DNA of 64,000 nucleotides from Lolliginicoccus suaedae (GCF_008312885.1 NZ_VSSO01000003.1:186001-250000); one strand, 5' to 3'. Numbered from the stretch's first letter, positions 10,554 through 19,301 are shown. The notes: generated from the sequence alone by a model not told the origin. Program-made: numbers and translations.

Positions 10554-12935
10554 ATGCGCGTCAAGGGTCGGGAGATCCCGGTTGCGGGCAACTTGCTGCA
10601 GCCGCGCTCCCGCCGGACCACCGACATCGTGCGGGTGGTCGCATCGATCGTGCTCGTCTCGCTGGTCATCGCGGCATCCGAGATCACCCGCAACAAGTGG
10701 CACGACCTCGAGCGATCGGTCTCGAACATCGTCGGCGTGCTGTCGCCCGAGCAGGCGAACCTGGTGTACCTGCTCTATGGGCTGGTCATCCTGGCTTTGC
10801 CGTTCGCGATCCTCATCGGTGTGCTCGCGAGCATGCAGTGGAAGCTCGTGGTGGCGTACTTCCTGGCAGGGAACATCGCGGGACTGCTGCTGTCGATCAC
10901 TCCGCAGGGATTGACGACATCGCGACTGAGCTTCGAGGGAGCCACCGAGCTCGAGCTGAACTCCTTCCTCTCGCAATTCCTCATCGACTCGCGCTGGATC
11001 GCGGGCCTCGCAGCCGTGCTGACGGTGGCTGGCCCCTGGCTGCCCAAGCTGTGGCGCCGCTGGTGGTGGGCGTTGCTGCTGGCGTTCGTCCCCATCCATC
11101 TCGTCGTGAGCACAGTGGTGCCCGCGCGCACGGTGCTAGGACTGGCTGTGGGCTGGGCCGTCGGTGCGGTGACAGTGCTGCTGGTGGGCACCCCCGCCCT
11201 GGAGGTGCCGCTGGCGACGGCAGCGAAGGTGCTCGCCCGGCACGGGCACTCGACGACGCGGTTCACGGTGCTGCGCCCGGCCGGAACGGGCCCGCTGGTG
11301 CTCTCCTCGACGGGATCAGGCCTGGAAGAGGAAGTGATCGTCGAGCTGTACGGCCCCTACCAGGGATCGAGCCGCGCCCTGCGCCAGGTGTGGCGGTGGC
11401 TCTCGTTCCGCGAGGAGGAGACGGCGCCGCTGCATGCGTCATTGCAGCGGGCGGTGGAGCATCGCGCGCTGATGGGCATCGCCATCGACGACCTGGAACT
11501 AGCGAGCTCGCGACCGCTGGTCGTCGCCACCCTCGATCGTGGCTGGGTGCTGTACTCGCGGACACGGATGCGCGGCACCCCCCTCGAGCAGAGCACGAGC
11601 GAGGAGTCCATCGCGGGCGCATGGCGCTCGCTGCGCCTGCTCCACGAGCACCGGATCGCGCACGGCGACCTGCGCGCCTCGCAGATCCGCATGGATGGCG
11701 ACGGCGCGTTGTTCGGGGGATTCGGCGCGGCGGAATTCGGAGCGACCGAGCAGCAGCTCTACTCCGACGTCGCCCAGCTCCTCATCACGACCACAGCTTT
11801 GGCAGGCCAGCAAGCAGCGGTGCGCAGCGCGATCGCCGAGATGGGTGCGCAGCAAGTACTGGCGGCATCATCGAGATTGACACGCACCGCGATCCCGTTC
11901 GGCCTACGACGCTCGGTTCCCGACGCCTCGGCCGCGATGGCCAGCGCGCGGGAGGAGATCCTGCGGCAAACAGGCGCGGACCAGATCAAGCCCGAGCAGG
12001 TCACCCGGTTCACGCGCAACCAGGCCATCCAGCTCGTGCTGCTCGTCGCGCTGGTCTATGTCGCGTATCCCTTCATCAGCGCGGTGCCCACGTTCTACGA
12101 GCAGCTCCGCTCGGTCGACTGGGGCTGGGCGCTGATCGGGCTCGGAGTGTCCGCGCTGACCTACCTGGGAGCGGCCGCGGCCCTATGGGCATGCGCGAAC
12201 GGACTCGTGAGCTTCCGCAGCCTCACCGTGATGCAAGTAGCCAATACCTTCGCCGCGACCACGACGCCCGCAGGCGTGGGTGGCCTCGCGCTCAGCGTCC
12301 GTTTCCTGCAGAAGGGCGGCCTCGGCGGCGTGCGGGCAACCGCTGCGGTGGCCTTGCAGCAGTCCGTGCAGGTGATCACCCACGTCTCGCTGCTCGTGCT
12401 CTTCGCGGTCGTCGCGGGCACCACGGCGCAGATCCAGCAGATCGTTCCGGACCCCACCATCATCTATTTGATCATCGGTGCCGCTCTGGGCATCATCGGC
12501 ACCTCCATGCTGGTACCGGCGCTGCGGCGGTGGCTCGGGCGGGAGATCCTGCCGCAATTGCGTGATGTCTCCGGGGAGCTGAGCGACCTGGCGCGGGACC
12601 CGCAGCGGTTCGGGATCATCTTCCTCGGCTCCGCGATGACCACGCTCGGCATGGCGCTGGCCCTGTGGGCGAGCGTCGAGGCGTTCGGTGGCGGGACGAC
12701 GTTCGTCACCGTGACCGTGGTGACGATGGTCGGAGGCACGCTCGCCTCGGCGGCGCCCACCCCCGGCGGCGTCGGCGCGGTGGAAGCCGTGCTCATCGGT
12801 GGCCTGGTCGCCTTCGGGCTGCCCGCGGCGACAGCGGTGCCCGCCGTGCTGCTGTACCGGGTGCTCACCACGTGGCTTCCCGTGTTCCTGGGGTGGCCGA
12901 CGATGCACTGGCTCACCGCGAAGGGGATGGTGTGA
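10554..12935 (+). CDS. flippase-like membrane protein (LPG synthase TM/YbhN family) with a degenerate kinase-like domain
   Basis: A 793-residue protein of three parts. Residues about 20-220 hold roughly six hydrophobic helices. Residues about 225-480 are a cytosolic domain resembling RIO/ABC1-type kinases, with HGDLRASQ (about 370) at the catalytic-loop position. Residues about 485-785 are the polytopic LPG_synthase_TM (PF03706-type, TIGR00374-like) domain, including TTTPAGVGGLALSVRFLQKG and AAPTPGGVGAVEAVLIGG. Families with this domain include bacterial lysyl-phosphatidylglycerol flippases and glycolipid-related proteins; the substrate here is unknown. The DFG position reads GFG (GGFGAAEFG) and the usual FVKV-type Lys position reads VIVEL, so phosphotransfer is doubtful. 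The ATG at 10554 has AGGAG eight bases upstream; a GTG at 10518 is the alternative. Confidence 0.8.
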   Translation: MRVKGREIPVAGNLLQPRSRRTTDIVRVVASIVLVSLVIAASEITRNKWHDLERSVSNIVGVLSPEQANLVYLLYGLVILALPFAILIGVLASMQWKLVVAYFLAGNIAGLLLSITPQGLTTSRLSFEGATELELNSFLSQFLIDSRWIAGLAAVLTVAGPWLPKLWRRWWWALLLAFVPIHLVVSTVVPARTVLGLAVGWAVGAVTVLLVGTPALEVPLATAAKVLARHGHSTTRFTVLRPAGTGPLVLSSTGSGLEEEVIVELYGPYQGSSRALRQVWRWLSFREEETAPLHASLQRAVEHRALMGIAIDDLELASSRPLVVATLDRGWVLYSRTRMRGTPLEQSTSEESIAGAWRSLRLLHEHRIAHGDLRASQIRMDGDGALFGGFGAAEFGATEQQLYSDVAQLLITTTALAGQQAAVRSAIAEMGAQQVLAASSRLTRTAIPFGLRRSVPDASAAMASAREEILRQTGADQIKPEQVTRFTRNQAIQLVLLVALVYVAYPFISAVPTFYEQLRSVDWGWALIGLGVSALTYLGAAAALWACANGLVSFRSLTVMQVANTFAATTTPAGVGGLALSVRFLQKGGLGGVRATAAVALQQSVQVITHVSLLVLFAVVAGTTAQIQQIVPDPTIIYLIIGAALGIIGTSMLVPALRRWLGREILPQLRDVSGELSDLARDPQRFGIIFLGSAMTTLGMALALWASVEAFGGGTTFVTVTVVTMVGGTLASAAPTPGGVGAVEAVLIGGLVAFGLPAATAVPAVLLYRVLTTWLPVFLGWPTMHWLTAKGMV

Positions 12936-13009
12936 CGGTGGGGCGGGGGGCTGGCTCGGAATCGCCCCGGCCGCCACGCCGCCAGACCCGCGCTCCATCG
13001 ATCGCCGCC

Positions 13010-13015
13010 TAGACT
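13010..13015 (+). promoter_or_regulatory. candidate -10 box for leaderless pemK-like mRNA
   Basis: TAGACT ends eight bases before the ATG at 13024, and no Shine-Dalgarno sequence is present. This spacing puts transcription initiation at or next to the start codon. Confidence 0.45.
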
Positions 13016-13023
13016 CTTCCGCC

Positions 13024-13608
13024 ATGAGTCGATTCTGGAAGAACCCCGTCGTCCGCCAGCTCGGTCGTGCCGTGGTGCGGGAGGCGCCACGGCTGCTGCA
13101 GCAGCTCAATGCGCAGAAGAATGGCACTGCTCGCTCGACCACGCCTGCGCCGCCGCGAGCCGCGAGGCCAACCGCCCCCGCCCCGGCGTCCCCGTCCCCG
13201 TCCCCGTCGAGCATGCCGCGCCGATCGCGGCCCACGCGGGAGCGCGCCCGCCAGGTGGCCTATGCGCCGGAGCTCGATGGGCATGCCGATCCGGGCGAGG
13301 TCGTGTGGACGTGGGTGGAGTACGAGGAGGATGCCAGCCAGGGCAAGGATCGCCCGGTTCTCGTGGTGGGCCGAGAGGGTGCGACACTGCTCGGCCTGAT
13401 GCTGTCGAGCCAGGATCACGACGGCGACCGGGACTGGCTGCCCATCGGCAGTGGCGCGTGGGACTCGCGCGGCCGGGATAGCTGGGTGCGGCTGGACCGG
13501 GTTCTCGATGTGCCCGAGGAGGGGATCCGGCGGGAGGGCGCGATCCTCGGCCGGGGACGGTTCGATGCGGTCGCGGCGGTGCTGCGCGAGCAGCATGGCT
13601 GGTCCTAG
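13024..13608 (+). CDS. PemK/MazF-like family protein, no antitoxin neighbour
   Basis: A 194-residue protein. The C-terminal 120 residues (about 85-194) match the PemK/MazF-like family: GEVVWTWVEYEEDASQGKDR followed by PVLVVG, with later GSGAWDSRGRDSWVRLDRVL. The family includes sequence-specific mRNA endonucleases, but this long actinobacterial version has an N-terminal helix (VVRQLGRAVVREAPRLLQQL) and a Pro/Ala/Ser-rich linker (about residues 35-70) not found in classical toxins. No small DNA-binding antitoxin gene lies on either side, so toxin activity is uncertain. The start at 13024 is supported by a -10-like TAGACT eight bases upstream (leaderless). Confidence 0.75.
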   Translation: MSRFWKNPVVRQLGRAVVREAPRLLQQLNAQKNGTARSTTPAPPRAARPTAPAPASPSPSPSSMPRRSRPTRERARQVAYAPELDGHADPGEVVWTWVEYEEDASQGKDRPVLVVGREGATLLGLMLSSQDHDGDRDWLPIGSGAWDSRGRDSWVRLDRVLDVPEEGIRREGAILGRGRFDAVAAVLREQHGWS

Positions 13609-13782
13609 GCCGCGCCGCCCGGTGTCGCGGCGCTGAGCACGGCACCGGGCCCCGCATCGAGCCGCGGCAACCAGGCAGTCACGCTTCGGTGACGGTGCGG
13701 TCCATTCGATGGGCAGTGCCGCGTTGTGGCGCACATGCTTTCGCGCAGAACGTTTTTGCGCGCGCGAACATGAGGAGCAGGT

Positions 13783-15093
13783 GTGCGAACGAGCAAGGCA
13801 GTGTCCCTGGGGCTGGCGCTAGCGATCGGAGCGGGCTTGCAGGCCGTGTCGCCGATGAGCGCGATGGCCGAGCCATGCGGTTCCTCGGGCGGCGCGAACA
13901 TCGAGTCCGACGAGGACCGCGCTGTCATGGGAACGCCGCTCGGGCGCAAGCCGATCACTGCGGACGGGCCGGTAGGCGTGGAGCCGCTGAGCGATCGCGT
14001 CGGCGCCCGCATTGCCTCGCCTGCCCGGCTCGTGCAGTGGCTGACCGGGCCCCGCAGCGCCAACCAGACGTCGTCGCGCTTCTCGATCTCTGGCACCGAT
14101 CTGGGCATCATGTGGGACAACGGCGGGACCGGAGCCGAGCGCCAGGTGCTCTTCGCCTACGGCGACACCTTCGGCGACTGCTCCAAGCCGGACCAGGAAT
14201 GGCGCTACAACACCTTGATGCGCACCTCCGACACCGCCCTTGGCGACGGACTGGATATCCCGGATCCGCTCACCGAGGAGGAGGACGACCACCTCTACGG
14301 CGGCTCGCCCGTCACGGTCGACAAGCCGGGCTTCGCGAAGCAGATCATCGACAAGCTCGGCCTCGCGCCGGAGGAGTTCACTGTCATCCCCACGGCCGGC
14401 ATCGCTGTGGATGGCGTGCAGTACATCAACTTCATGTCCGTGAAGCAGTGGGGCCCGCCGAGCCGGTGGACCACCAACTTCTCCGCGATCGCCGTCTCCG
14501 AGGACAACGGGGAGAACTGGGAGGTCGATGTCGCCACTATCCGCGAGAACACCGAGGGCGATCTCGATGGAATCGAGTTGATCGAGGGCAACCAGAACTT
14601 CCAGATGACCGCCTACGCGAAGCGTGACGGCTACGTCTACACCTTCGGCACCCCGTCGGGCCGGTTCGGCGCGGCACGGGTGGCGCGCGTGGCCGAGGCC
14701 GACATCCTGGATCTCGCCGAGTACGAGTACTGGGATGGCGATGCCTGGACGAGCGGGGATCCCGGCGCTGCCGCAAACGTGTTCCCCGCGCCGGTCAGCG
14801 AGATGTCGGTGGCGTGGAACGAGCACCTCGGGAAGTTCATCGCCCTCTACACCAATGATGTGGGCAGCGTGGTGATCCGCACGGCCAGCCAGCCGCAGGG
14901 TCCCTGGAGCGCGCCCGAGGCCATCATGACGGCGCAGGCATTCCCCGGCGGCCTCTACGCCCCGTACATCCACCCCTGGTCGAGCGGTGACCAGTTGTAC
15001 TTCGCGGTGTCGCTGTGGTCGGAGTACAACGTGATGCTGATGCGCACCACGCTGAACACCGATCCCCCTCCGGCGCCGTCGTGGGGCTCGTAG
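13783..15093 (+). CDS. exported DUF4185 protein, candidate endo-D-arabinanase (GH183-like)
   Basis: A 436-residue protein with a signal peptide (VRTSKAVSLGLALAIGAG, cleavage after AMA near residue 27). The rest matches DUF4185, a five-bladed-propeller-like domain: TSSRFSISGTDLGIMWDNG, FAYGDTFGDC (about residues 125-134), GTPSGRFGAARVARV and a C-terminal segment with YAPYIHPW and YFAVSLWSEYNVMLM. Some DUF4185 proteins of mycobacteria have been described as endo-D-arabinanases (GH183) acting on arabinogalactan/lipoarabinomannan; that activity is family inference here. GAGGAGC is just upstream of the GTG start. The gene has no operon partner. Confidence 0.8.
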   Translation: MRTSKAVSLGLALAIGAGLQAVSPMSAMAEPCGSSGGANIESDEDRAVMGTPLGRKPITADGPVGVEPLSDRVGARIASPARLVQWLTGPRSANQTSSRFSISGTDLGIMWDNGGTGAERQVLFAYGDTFGDCSKPDQEWRYNTLMRTSDTALGDGLDIPDPLTEEEDDHLYGGSPVTVDKPGFAKQIIDKLGLAPEEFTVIPTAGIAVDGVQYINFMSVKQWGPPSRWTTNFSAIAVSEDNGENWEVDVATIRENTEGDLDGIELIEGNQNFQMTAYAKRDGYVYTFGTPSGRFGAARVARVAEADILDLAEYEYWDGDAWTSGDPGAAANVFPAPVSEMSVAWNEHLGKFIALYTNDVGSVVIRTASQPQGPWSAPEAIMTAQAFPGGLYAPYIHPWSSGDQLYFAVSLWSEYNVMLMRTTLNTDPPPAPSWGS

Positions 15094-15195
15094 CCGCGAA
15101 ACCGGGTAGACGCGGTGCCCCGCCCCCACCGGTAGGCTGATCGAGGCTCGCGCGCAGCGACGCGCACCATCGAGCAACGGGGAGGAAGGCGCGCG

Positions 15196-16101
15196 ATGAG
15201 AACCTTGAGGATGGTCGCAGCGGCAGGATCGCTCCTGCTGCTCGTCGGCTGCGGCACCAGTGCGCCCGGCGAGGGCGATGCAAGCGAGGCGAGCGGCGGC
15301 GGGCCGTTCCCCGTGACGGTGGACGGCACGACCGTCGAGTCGGAGCCCGAGCGCATCGTCTCCCTCTCCCCCGCAGTGACCGAGATGCTCTTCGCCATCG
15401 ACGCGGGCGACCAGGTGGTGGCCGTCGATGAGTACTCCAACTATCCCTCCGACGCCCCGGTCACGGATCTCTCGGGATTCTCGCCCAACATCGAGGCGAT
15501 CGCATCGTATGATCCTGACCTCGTGATCGTCTCCGCGTACGGCGACGAGATCGTGCCCCAGCTCGGTGCGCTCGGCATCACGACCTTCGTCGCCCCCGAT
15601 GATCCCACCGTCATCGACAACGTGTACGAGCAGATCACCGGCCTCGGCACGCTCACCGGCAATGCCCCCGAGGCCAGGGACCTGGTCGAGCGCATGCGCG
15701 CTGATCTCGGCAAGCTCATCGAGGATGCGCCGCAGCGCGACGAGCCGCTGACCTACTACATCGAGATCGACGACACCTACTGGACCTACACGGCGGGCAG
15801 CCTTGTCGGTTCCCTGCTCGAGCAGCTGGGCCTGCGCAACATCGCCGATGACGAGGCATCCGTGTCCACGCAGCTCTCGGCGGAAGCGATCGTCGCCGCC
15901 GATCCCGACGTCATCTTCCTGATGAACTCGGGCTTCGGGGTGGATGCGGAAGCAGTCGCGGCGCGGCCAGGGTGGGGCACCATCACCGCGGTCCGTGACG
16001 GTGCGATCTTCCCGCTCGACGCGGATATAGCCTCGCGGTGGGGACCGCGCACCGTGGATCTCGTCGCCGAGGTAGCGCGGGCCACCGACACCCTCCAGTG
16101 A
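15196..16101 (+). CDS. ABC importer substrate-binding lipoprotein, BtuF/FepB type
   Basis: A 301-residue lipoprotein: signal sequence MRTLRMVAAAGSLLLLVGC with lipobox LVGC (Cys 19), an acidic/Gly/Ser linker, then a periplasmic-binding_2 domain. The segment RIVSLSPAVTEMLFAIDAG followed by VVAVDEYSNYP resembles BtuF-type (corrinoid) rather than catecholate binders, so vitamin B12 is the favoured ligand, with haem or siderophore not excluded. GGAGGAAG lies upstream of the ATG. The stop overlaps the permease GTG (GTGA), giving the operon order binding protein, permease, ATPase. No cobalamin riboswitch is visible in the short 102-base upstream gap. Confidence 0.88.
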   Translation: MRTLRMVAAAGSLLLLVGCGTSAPGEGDASEASGGGPFPVTVDGTTVESEPERIVSLSPAVTEMLFAIDAGDQVVAVDEYSNYPSDAPVTDLSGFSPNIEAIASYDPDLVIVSAYGDEIVPQLGALGITTFVAPDDPTVIDNVYEQITGLGTLTGNAPEARDLVERMRADLGKLIEDAPQRDEPLTYYIEIDDTYWTYTAGSLVGSLLEQLGLRNIADDEASVSTQLSAEAIVAADPDVIFLMNSGFGVDAEAVAARPGWGTITAVRDGAIFPLDADIASRWGPRTVDLVAEVARATDTLQ

Positions 16102-17135
16102 GGCGGCAGCGCGGGCGCGCCTGGTGGATCGCGGGAGGCATCGTGGTCCTTGCCATCGCGGGCATCTCGGGCCTCGCGCTGGGAGCGGCGGGCCTGCCAT
16201 TGCGCGGCGTCACCCTGGAAGTGCTGAACCTCCTGCCTGGCGTCGGCATCGAGTCGGGGCTCACCGAGCGCGAGGCCGCCATCGTGACCCGGATCCGGCT
16301 TCCCCGTGTCGTTCTCGGCATGCTCGTCGGCGCCATGCTGGCCCTCGCCGGGGCCGCCTACCAGGGCGTGTTCCGCAATCCGCTCGCCGAGCCCTACCTG
16401 CTTGGCGTTGCCGCCGGGGCCGGGCTCGGGGTGACCGTGGTGATAGCGCTGCAGCCCAGCATGGCGGCAGGGTTGCCCGTGACCGCTCCCCTCGCCGCGT
16501 TCACCGGAGCGCTCGGTGCGGTCACCGCCACCTACTTGCTCGGCGCGGCAGGCGGACGGGCCCGCTCGACCGAAGCGTTGATCCTCGCGGGCGTCGCGGT
16601 GTCGGCATTCCTCACCGCGCTGCAGACCTACGTCCTGCAGCGCCACGTCGAGGTGATCCGACAGGTCTATACGTGGCTGCTCGGCAGGCTCGGCGGTGCC
16701 ACCTGGGGCGATGTGCGGATGCTGCTGCCCTACGCCATCATCTCCGCAGTGGTGATCCTGCTGCTCGCCCGCCCGCTCGATGTCCTGTCGGTGGGCGACG
16801 ATGAGGCAGCCGGGCTGGGACTCGACCCCCGGTTCGTCCGGATCGCGCTGCTCGCCGCCGCGTCGCTGGGAACAGCCGCCGCGGTGTCGGTCTCCGGGCT
16901 CATCGGGTTCGTCGGCATCATCGTTCCCCACCTGGTTCGGATGCTGCTGGGCACGTCCTATCGCATGATCCTGCCGATGTCGATGCTGCTCGGCGCGGCC
17001 TTCCTGGTGCTCGCCGACCTTGCTGCCCGCACCGTGGACATGCCCCGCGAAGTACCCATCGGTGTGGTGACGGCCTTTCTTGGCGCACCGTTCTTCGTGC
17101 TGGTGCTGCGGGCGACGAGGCGGACCGGACCATGA
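16098..17135 (+). CDS. FecCD-family ABC permease (BtuC-like)
   Basis: A 345-residue polytopic permease of the FecCD/BtuC family with about ten helices. Signatures: RLPRVVLGMLVGAMLALAG, YQGVFRNPLAEPYLLGVAAG (about residues 90-110) and GLIGFVGIIVPHLVRMLLG (about 270-288), the latter including the coupling-helix region. The GTG at 16098 is chosen because it overlaps the upstream stop and begins at the basic N-terminus before helix 1; the frame stays open further upstream inside the binding-protein gene. Confidence 0.9.
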   Translation: MRRQRGRAWWIAGGIVVLAIAGISGLALGAAGLPLRGVTLEVLNLLPGVGIESGLTEREAAIVTRIRLPRVVLGMLVGAMLALAGAAYQGVFRNPLAEPYLLGVAAGAGLGVTVVIALQPSMAAGLPVTAPLAAFTGALGAVTATYLLGAAGGRARSTEALILAGVAVSAFLTALQTYVLQRHVEVIRQVYTWLLGRLGGATWGDVRMLLPYAIISAVVILLLARPLDVLSVGDDEAAGLGLDPRFVRIALLAAASLGTAAAVSVSGLIGFVGIIVPHLVRMLLGTSYRMILPMSMLLGAAFLVLADLAARTVDMPREVPIGVVTAFLGAPFFVLVLRATRRTGP

Positions 17136-17947
17136 CCGCACCGGGAACCGTGCCAATGCTGTCCATCGCCGGGGCCACCGCCCGCCTCGGTGGGCGCGAG
17201 GTCCTCCACAGCGTGAGCCTCGACGTCGAGCGTGGCGAATGGGTGACGATCATCGGGCCCAACGGCGCGGGCAAGTCCACGCTGCTGCGCGTGATCACCG
17301 GCCTGGTTCGTCATAGCGGCGAGGTTCGCATCGATGGCCGACTCGCGGCCGGACTCTCCACGCGGCAACGGGCCCGCCTCATCGCTACCGTCGCGCAGAG
17401 CCCCATCATCCCGCCAGGCATGCTCGTGCGGGACTACGTGCTGCTCGGGCGCACCCCGCACATCCCGCTGCTGCGCGCCGAGACCACCCGCGACCAGGCC
17501 GCTGCCGAGGACGCCATCGCGATGCTGGATCTCGCAGCGTTCGCCGACCGCCGCCTCGACCAGCTCTCCGGTGGCGAGCGGCAGCGCGCTTTCCTCGCCC
17601 GCGCGCTCGCCCAGGATGCACCGCTGCTGCTGCTCGACGAGCCCACCACAGCACTCGACATCAGCCACCAGCAGGATGTGCTCGAGCTTGTCGACGAGCT
17701 GCGCCGCCAGCGCGGGCTCACCGTCGTCTCCACCATGCATGACCTGTCCATCGCCGCGCAGTACGCCGACCGCATGGTCCTGCTCGCCCGCGGGATCGTT
17801 GCCGCCACCGGCCGCCCCAGCGAGATCCTGACGGCCCCGATCATCGAGGAGCACTACGGCGCCTCCGTACGGATCCTGCCCGGCCCTTCCGGACCTGTCG
17901 TCGCACCGATCCGGCCAGAGAGCACGAGGCGGCGGTCCGTGCGGTAG
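17132..17947 (+). CDS. ABC transporter ATP-binding protein (BtuD/FhuC-like)
   Basis: A 271-residue ATPase that would energise the preceding permease. Walker A is GPNGAGKST (about residue 44), the Q-loop region is VAQSPIIPPG, the signature is LSGGERQRAFLARALAQ (about 147) and Walker B is LLLLDEPTTALD (about 168), followed by the H-loop His in STMHDLSIAA. Its ATG overlaps the permease stop (ATGA). The C-terminus carries the short extension usual in FhuC/BtuD-type subunits. Confidence 0.92.
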   Translation: MTAPGTVPMLSIAGATARLGGREVLHSVSLDVERGEWVTIIGPNGAGKSTLLRVITGLVRHSGEVRIDGRLAAGLSTRQRARLIATVAQSPIIPPGMLVRDYVLLGRTPHIPLLRAETTRDQAAAEDAIAMLDLAAFADRRLDQLSGGERQRAFLARALAQDAPLLLLDEPTTALDISHQQDVLELVDELRRQRGLTVVSTMHDLSIAAQYADRMVLLARGIVAATGRPSEILTAPIIEEHYGASVRILPGPSGPVVAPIRPESTRRRSVR

Positions 17948-17956
17948 ACATGGACC

Positions 17957-19120
17957 ATGACGTCTGTGGATGAACTGTTCGCCATCGAGGGACTGCTGGC
18001 CGGGGAGGAACTGGACGTGCGCGCCACGGCTCGCGCGTTCGCTGACCGGGAGCTTCGCCCGCACATCGCGGAATGGTACGACGCTGGCACGCTGCCCGTG
18101 CGGGAGGTGGCGCGGGAGTTCGGTCGCCTCGGCCTTCTCGGCATGCACCTCGACGGCTACGGCTGCGCCGGAACCTCCGCGACCGAGTATGGCCTCGCGT
18201 GTCACGAGATCGAAGCCGTGGACTCCGGGCTGCGCAGCCTCATGTCAGTACAGGGATCGCTGGCGATGCACGCGATCCACGCCTACGGCTCCGAGGAGCA
18301 GAAGCAGCAATGGCTGCCAGGCATGGCCGCTGGCGAGCTGATCGGCTGCTTCGGGCTGACCGAGCCCGATTTCGGCTCCAACCCGGGCGGCATGCGTACC
18401 CGTGCGCGCCGCGATGGGAAGGACTGGATCCTGGATGGCTCGAAGATGTGGATCACCAACGGCACCGTCGCGGACGTGGCGGTGGTGTGGGCGCGCACCG
18501 ACGACGGAGTGCGCGGATTCCTCGTGCCCGCCGGGACTCCGGGGCTCGAGGCACGGGTGATGCGACGCAAGCTGTCGCTGCGGGCCTCGGTCACTGCGGA
18601 GCTCTCCTTCGATGGCGTGCGGCTGCCCGCGGATGCCCTGCTGCCGGGGGCACGGGGCCTGCGGGCACCGCTGGGCTGTCTGGGCGAGGCACGGTTCGGC
18701 ATCGTGTTCGGCTCGATGGGTGCCGCGCGAACCTGCCTGGAGACCGCTATCGATTACGCGAAGTCGCGCGAGGTGTTCGACAAGCCGCTCGCCGGGTACC
18801 AGCTCACCCAGGCGAAGATCGCCGACGGGGCCGTCGAGTACGGCAAGGGCATGCTCCTCGCGCTGCACCTCGGGCGACTGAAGGACGCGGGACGGATTAC
18901 CCCGGAGCAGGTGAGCGCGGGCAAGCTCAACAACACCCGCGAGGCACTCGCCATCGCTCGGGAGTGCCGGACGATCCTCGGCGCCAACGGCATCACGCTG
19001 GAGTATCCGGTGATGCGGCATGCGGCGAACCTCGAGACCGTGATCACCTACGAGGGGACGTCGGAGGTGCACCAGCTCGTGCTCGGGCAGGCGCTCACCG
19101 GCGAGAACGCCTTCCGGTAG
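17957..19120 (+). CDS. acyl-CoA dehydrogenase, glutaryl-CoA dehydrogenase-like
   Basis: A 387-residue flavoenzyme. Evidence for the glutaryl-CoA dehydrogenase branch: MSVQGSLAMHAIHAYGSEEQ, ELIGCFGLTEPDFGSNPGGM, WILDGSKMWITNG, and the C-terminal VITYEGTSEVHQLVLGQALT carrying the catalytic Glu in YEGT. The reaction would be FAD-dependent oxidation, possibly with decarboxylation, of glutaryl-CoA to crotonyl-CoA in lysine/tryptophan breakdown; the mycobacterial relative is FadE7. It starts nine bases after the ABC ATPase stop with no strong ribosome-binding site; a TAGACA six bases before the ATG could serve as a -10 box. Element A (19178-19250) follows its stop. Confidence 0.88.
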   Translation: MTSVDELFAIEGLLAGEELDVRATARAFADRELRPHIAEWYDAGTLPVREVAREFGRLGLLGMHLDGYGCAGTSATEYGLACHEIEAVDSGLRSLMSVQGSLAMHAIHAYGSEEQKQQWLPGMAAGELIGCFGLTEPDFGSNPGGMRTRARRDGKDWILDGSKMWITNGTVADVAVVWARTDDGVRGFLVPAGTPGLEARVMRRKLSLRASVTAELSFDGVRLPADALLPGARGLRAPLGCLGEARFGIVFGSMGAARTCLETAIDYAKSREVFDKPLAGYQLTQAKIADGAVEYGKGMLLALHLGRLKDAGRITPEQVSAGKLNNTREALAIARECRTILGANGITLEYPVMRHAANLETVITYEGTSEVHQLVLGQALTGENAFR

Positions 19121-19177
19121 CTGGCGGCCGCGTAGGGGCTGCCACGCACGTCTCGGGGACGGTGCCGCGCACGTCTC

Positions 19178-19250
19178 GCAAACGCGATAGAAGCTGTCGG
19201 GAAGCCAGGTCGATTTCTATCGCGTTTAGCAGTTTCCGGTGCTTTTGCCG
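19178..19250 (+). repeat. family-1 palindromic element, copy A
   Basis: Left arm GCAAACGCGATAGAAGC (19178-19194), 20-base spacer, right arm TTCTATCGCGTTT (19215-19227), then the conserved tail TTTCCGGTGCTTTTGCCG. The arms are perfectly complementary over 13 bases. It begins 57 nt after the acyl-CoA dehydrogenase stop and has that gene's orientation. Other copies are at 38036, 51402 and 59783. Confidence 0.85.
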
Positions 19251-19301
19251 TCGGGGGGCACAGAGCGTGCCGTCGGTGGGCACGGAGCGCACCGACGGCA
19301 C
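19246..19301 (+). repeat. 22-bp tandem direct repeat plus 12-bp-stem hairpin
   Basis: Two adjacent 22-bp units (19246-19267 and 19268-19289), both beginning TGCCGTCGG and ending GAGCG, differ at two positions. The second unit also forms the left side of a perfect hairpin: GTGCCGTCGGTG (19267-19278) pairs with CACCGACGGCAC (19290-19301). It directly follows palindromic element A and precedes the rhodanese promoter. Confidence 0.7.

Noticed and set aside
15094-15195. Cobalamin riboswitch before the BtuF-like gene
   Set aside because: The gap is only 102 bases and shows no B12-box core; ligand assignment rests on protein similarity alone.
13819-16200. Long open frame (about 790 codons) on the minus strand opposite the DUF4185 and BtuF genes
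   Set aside because: Low-complexity Arg/Gly/Asp-rich translation with no signal or motif; both plus-strand genes have signal peptides and family motifs.
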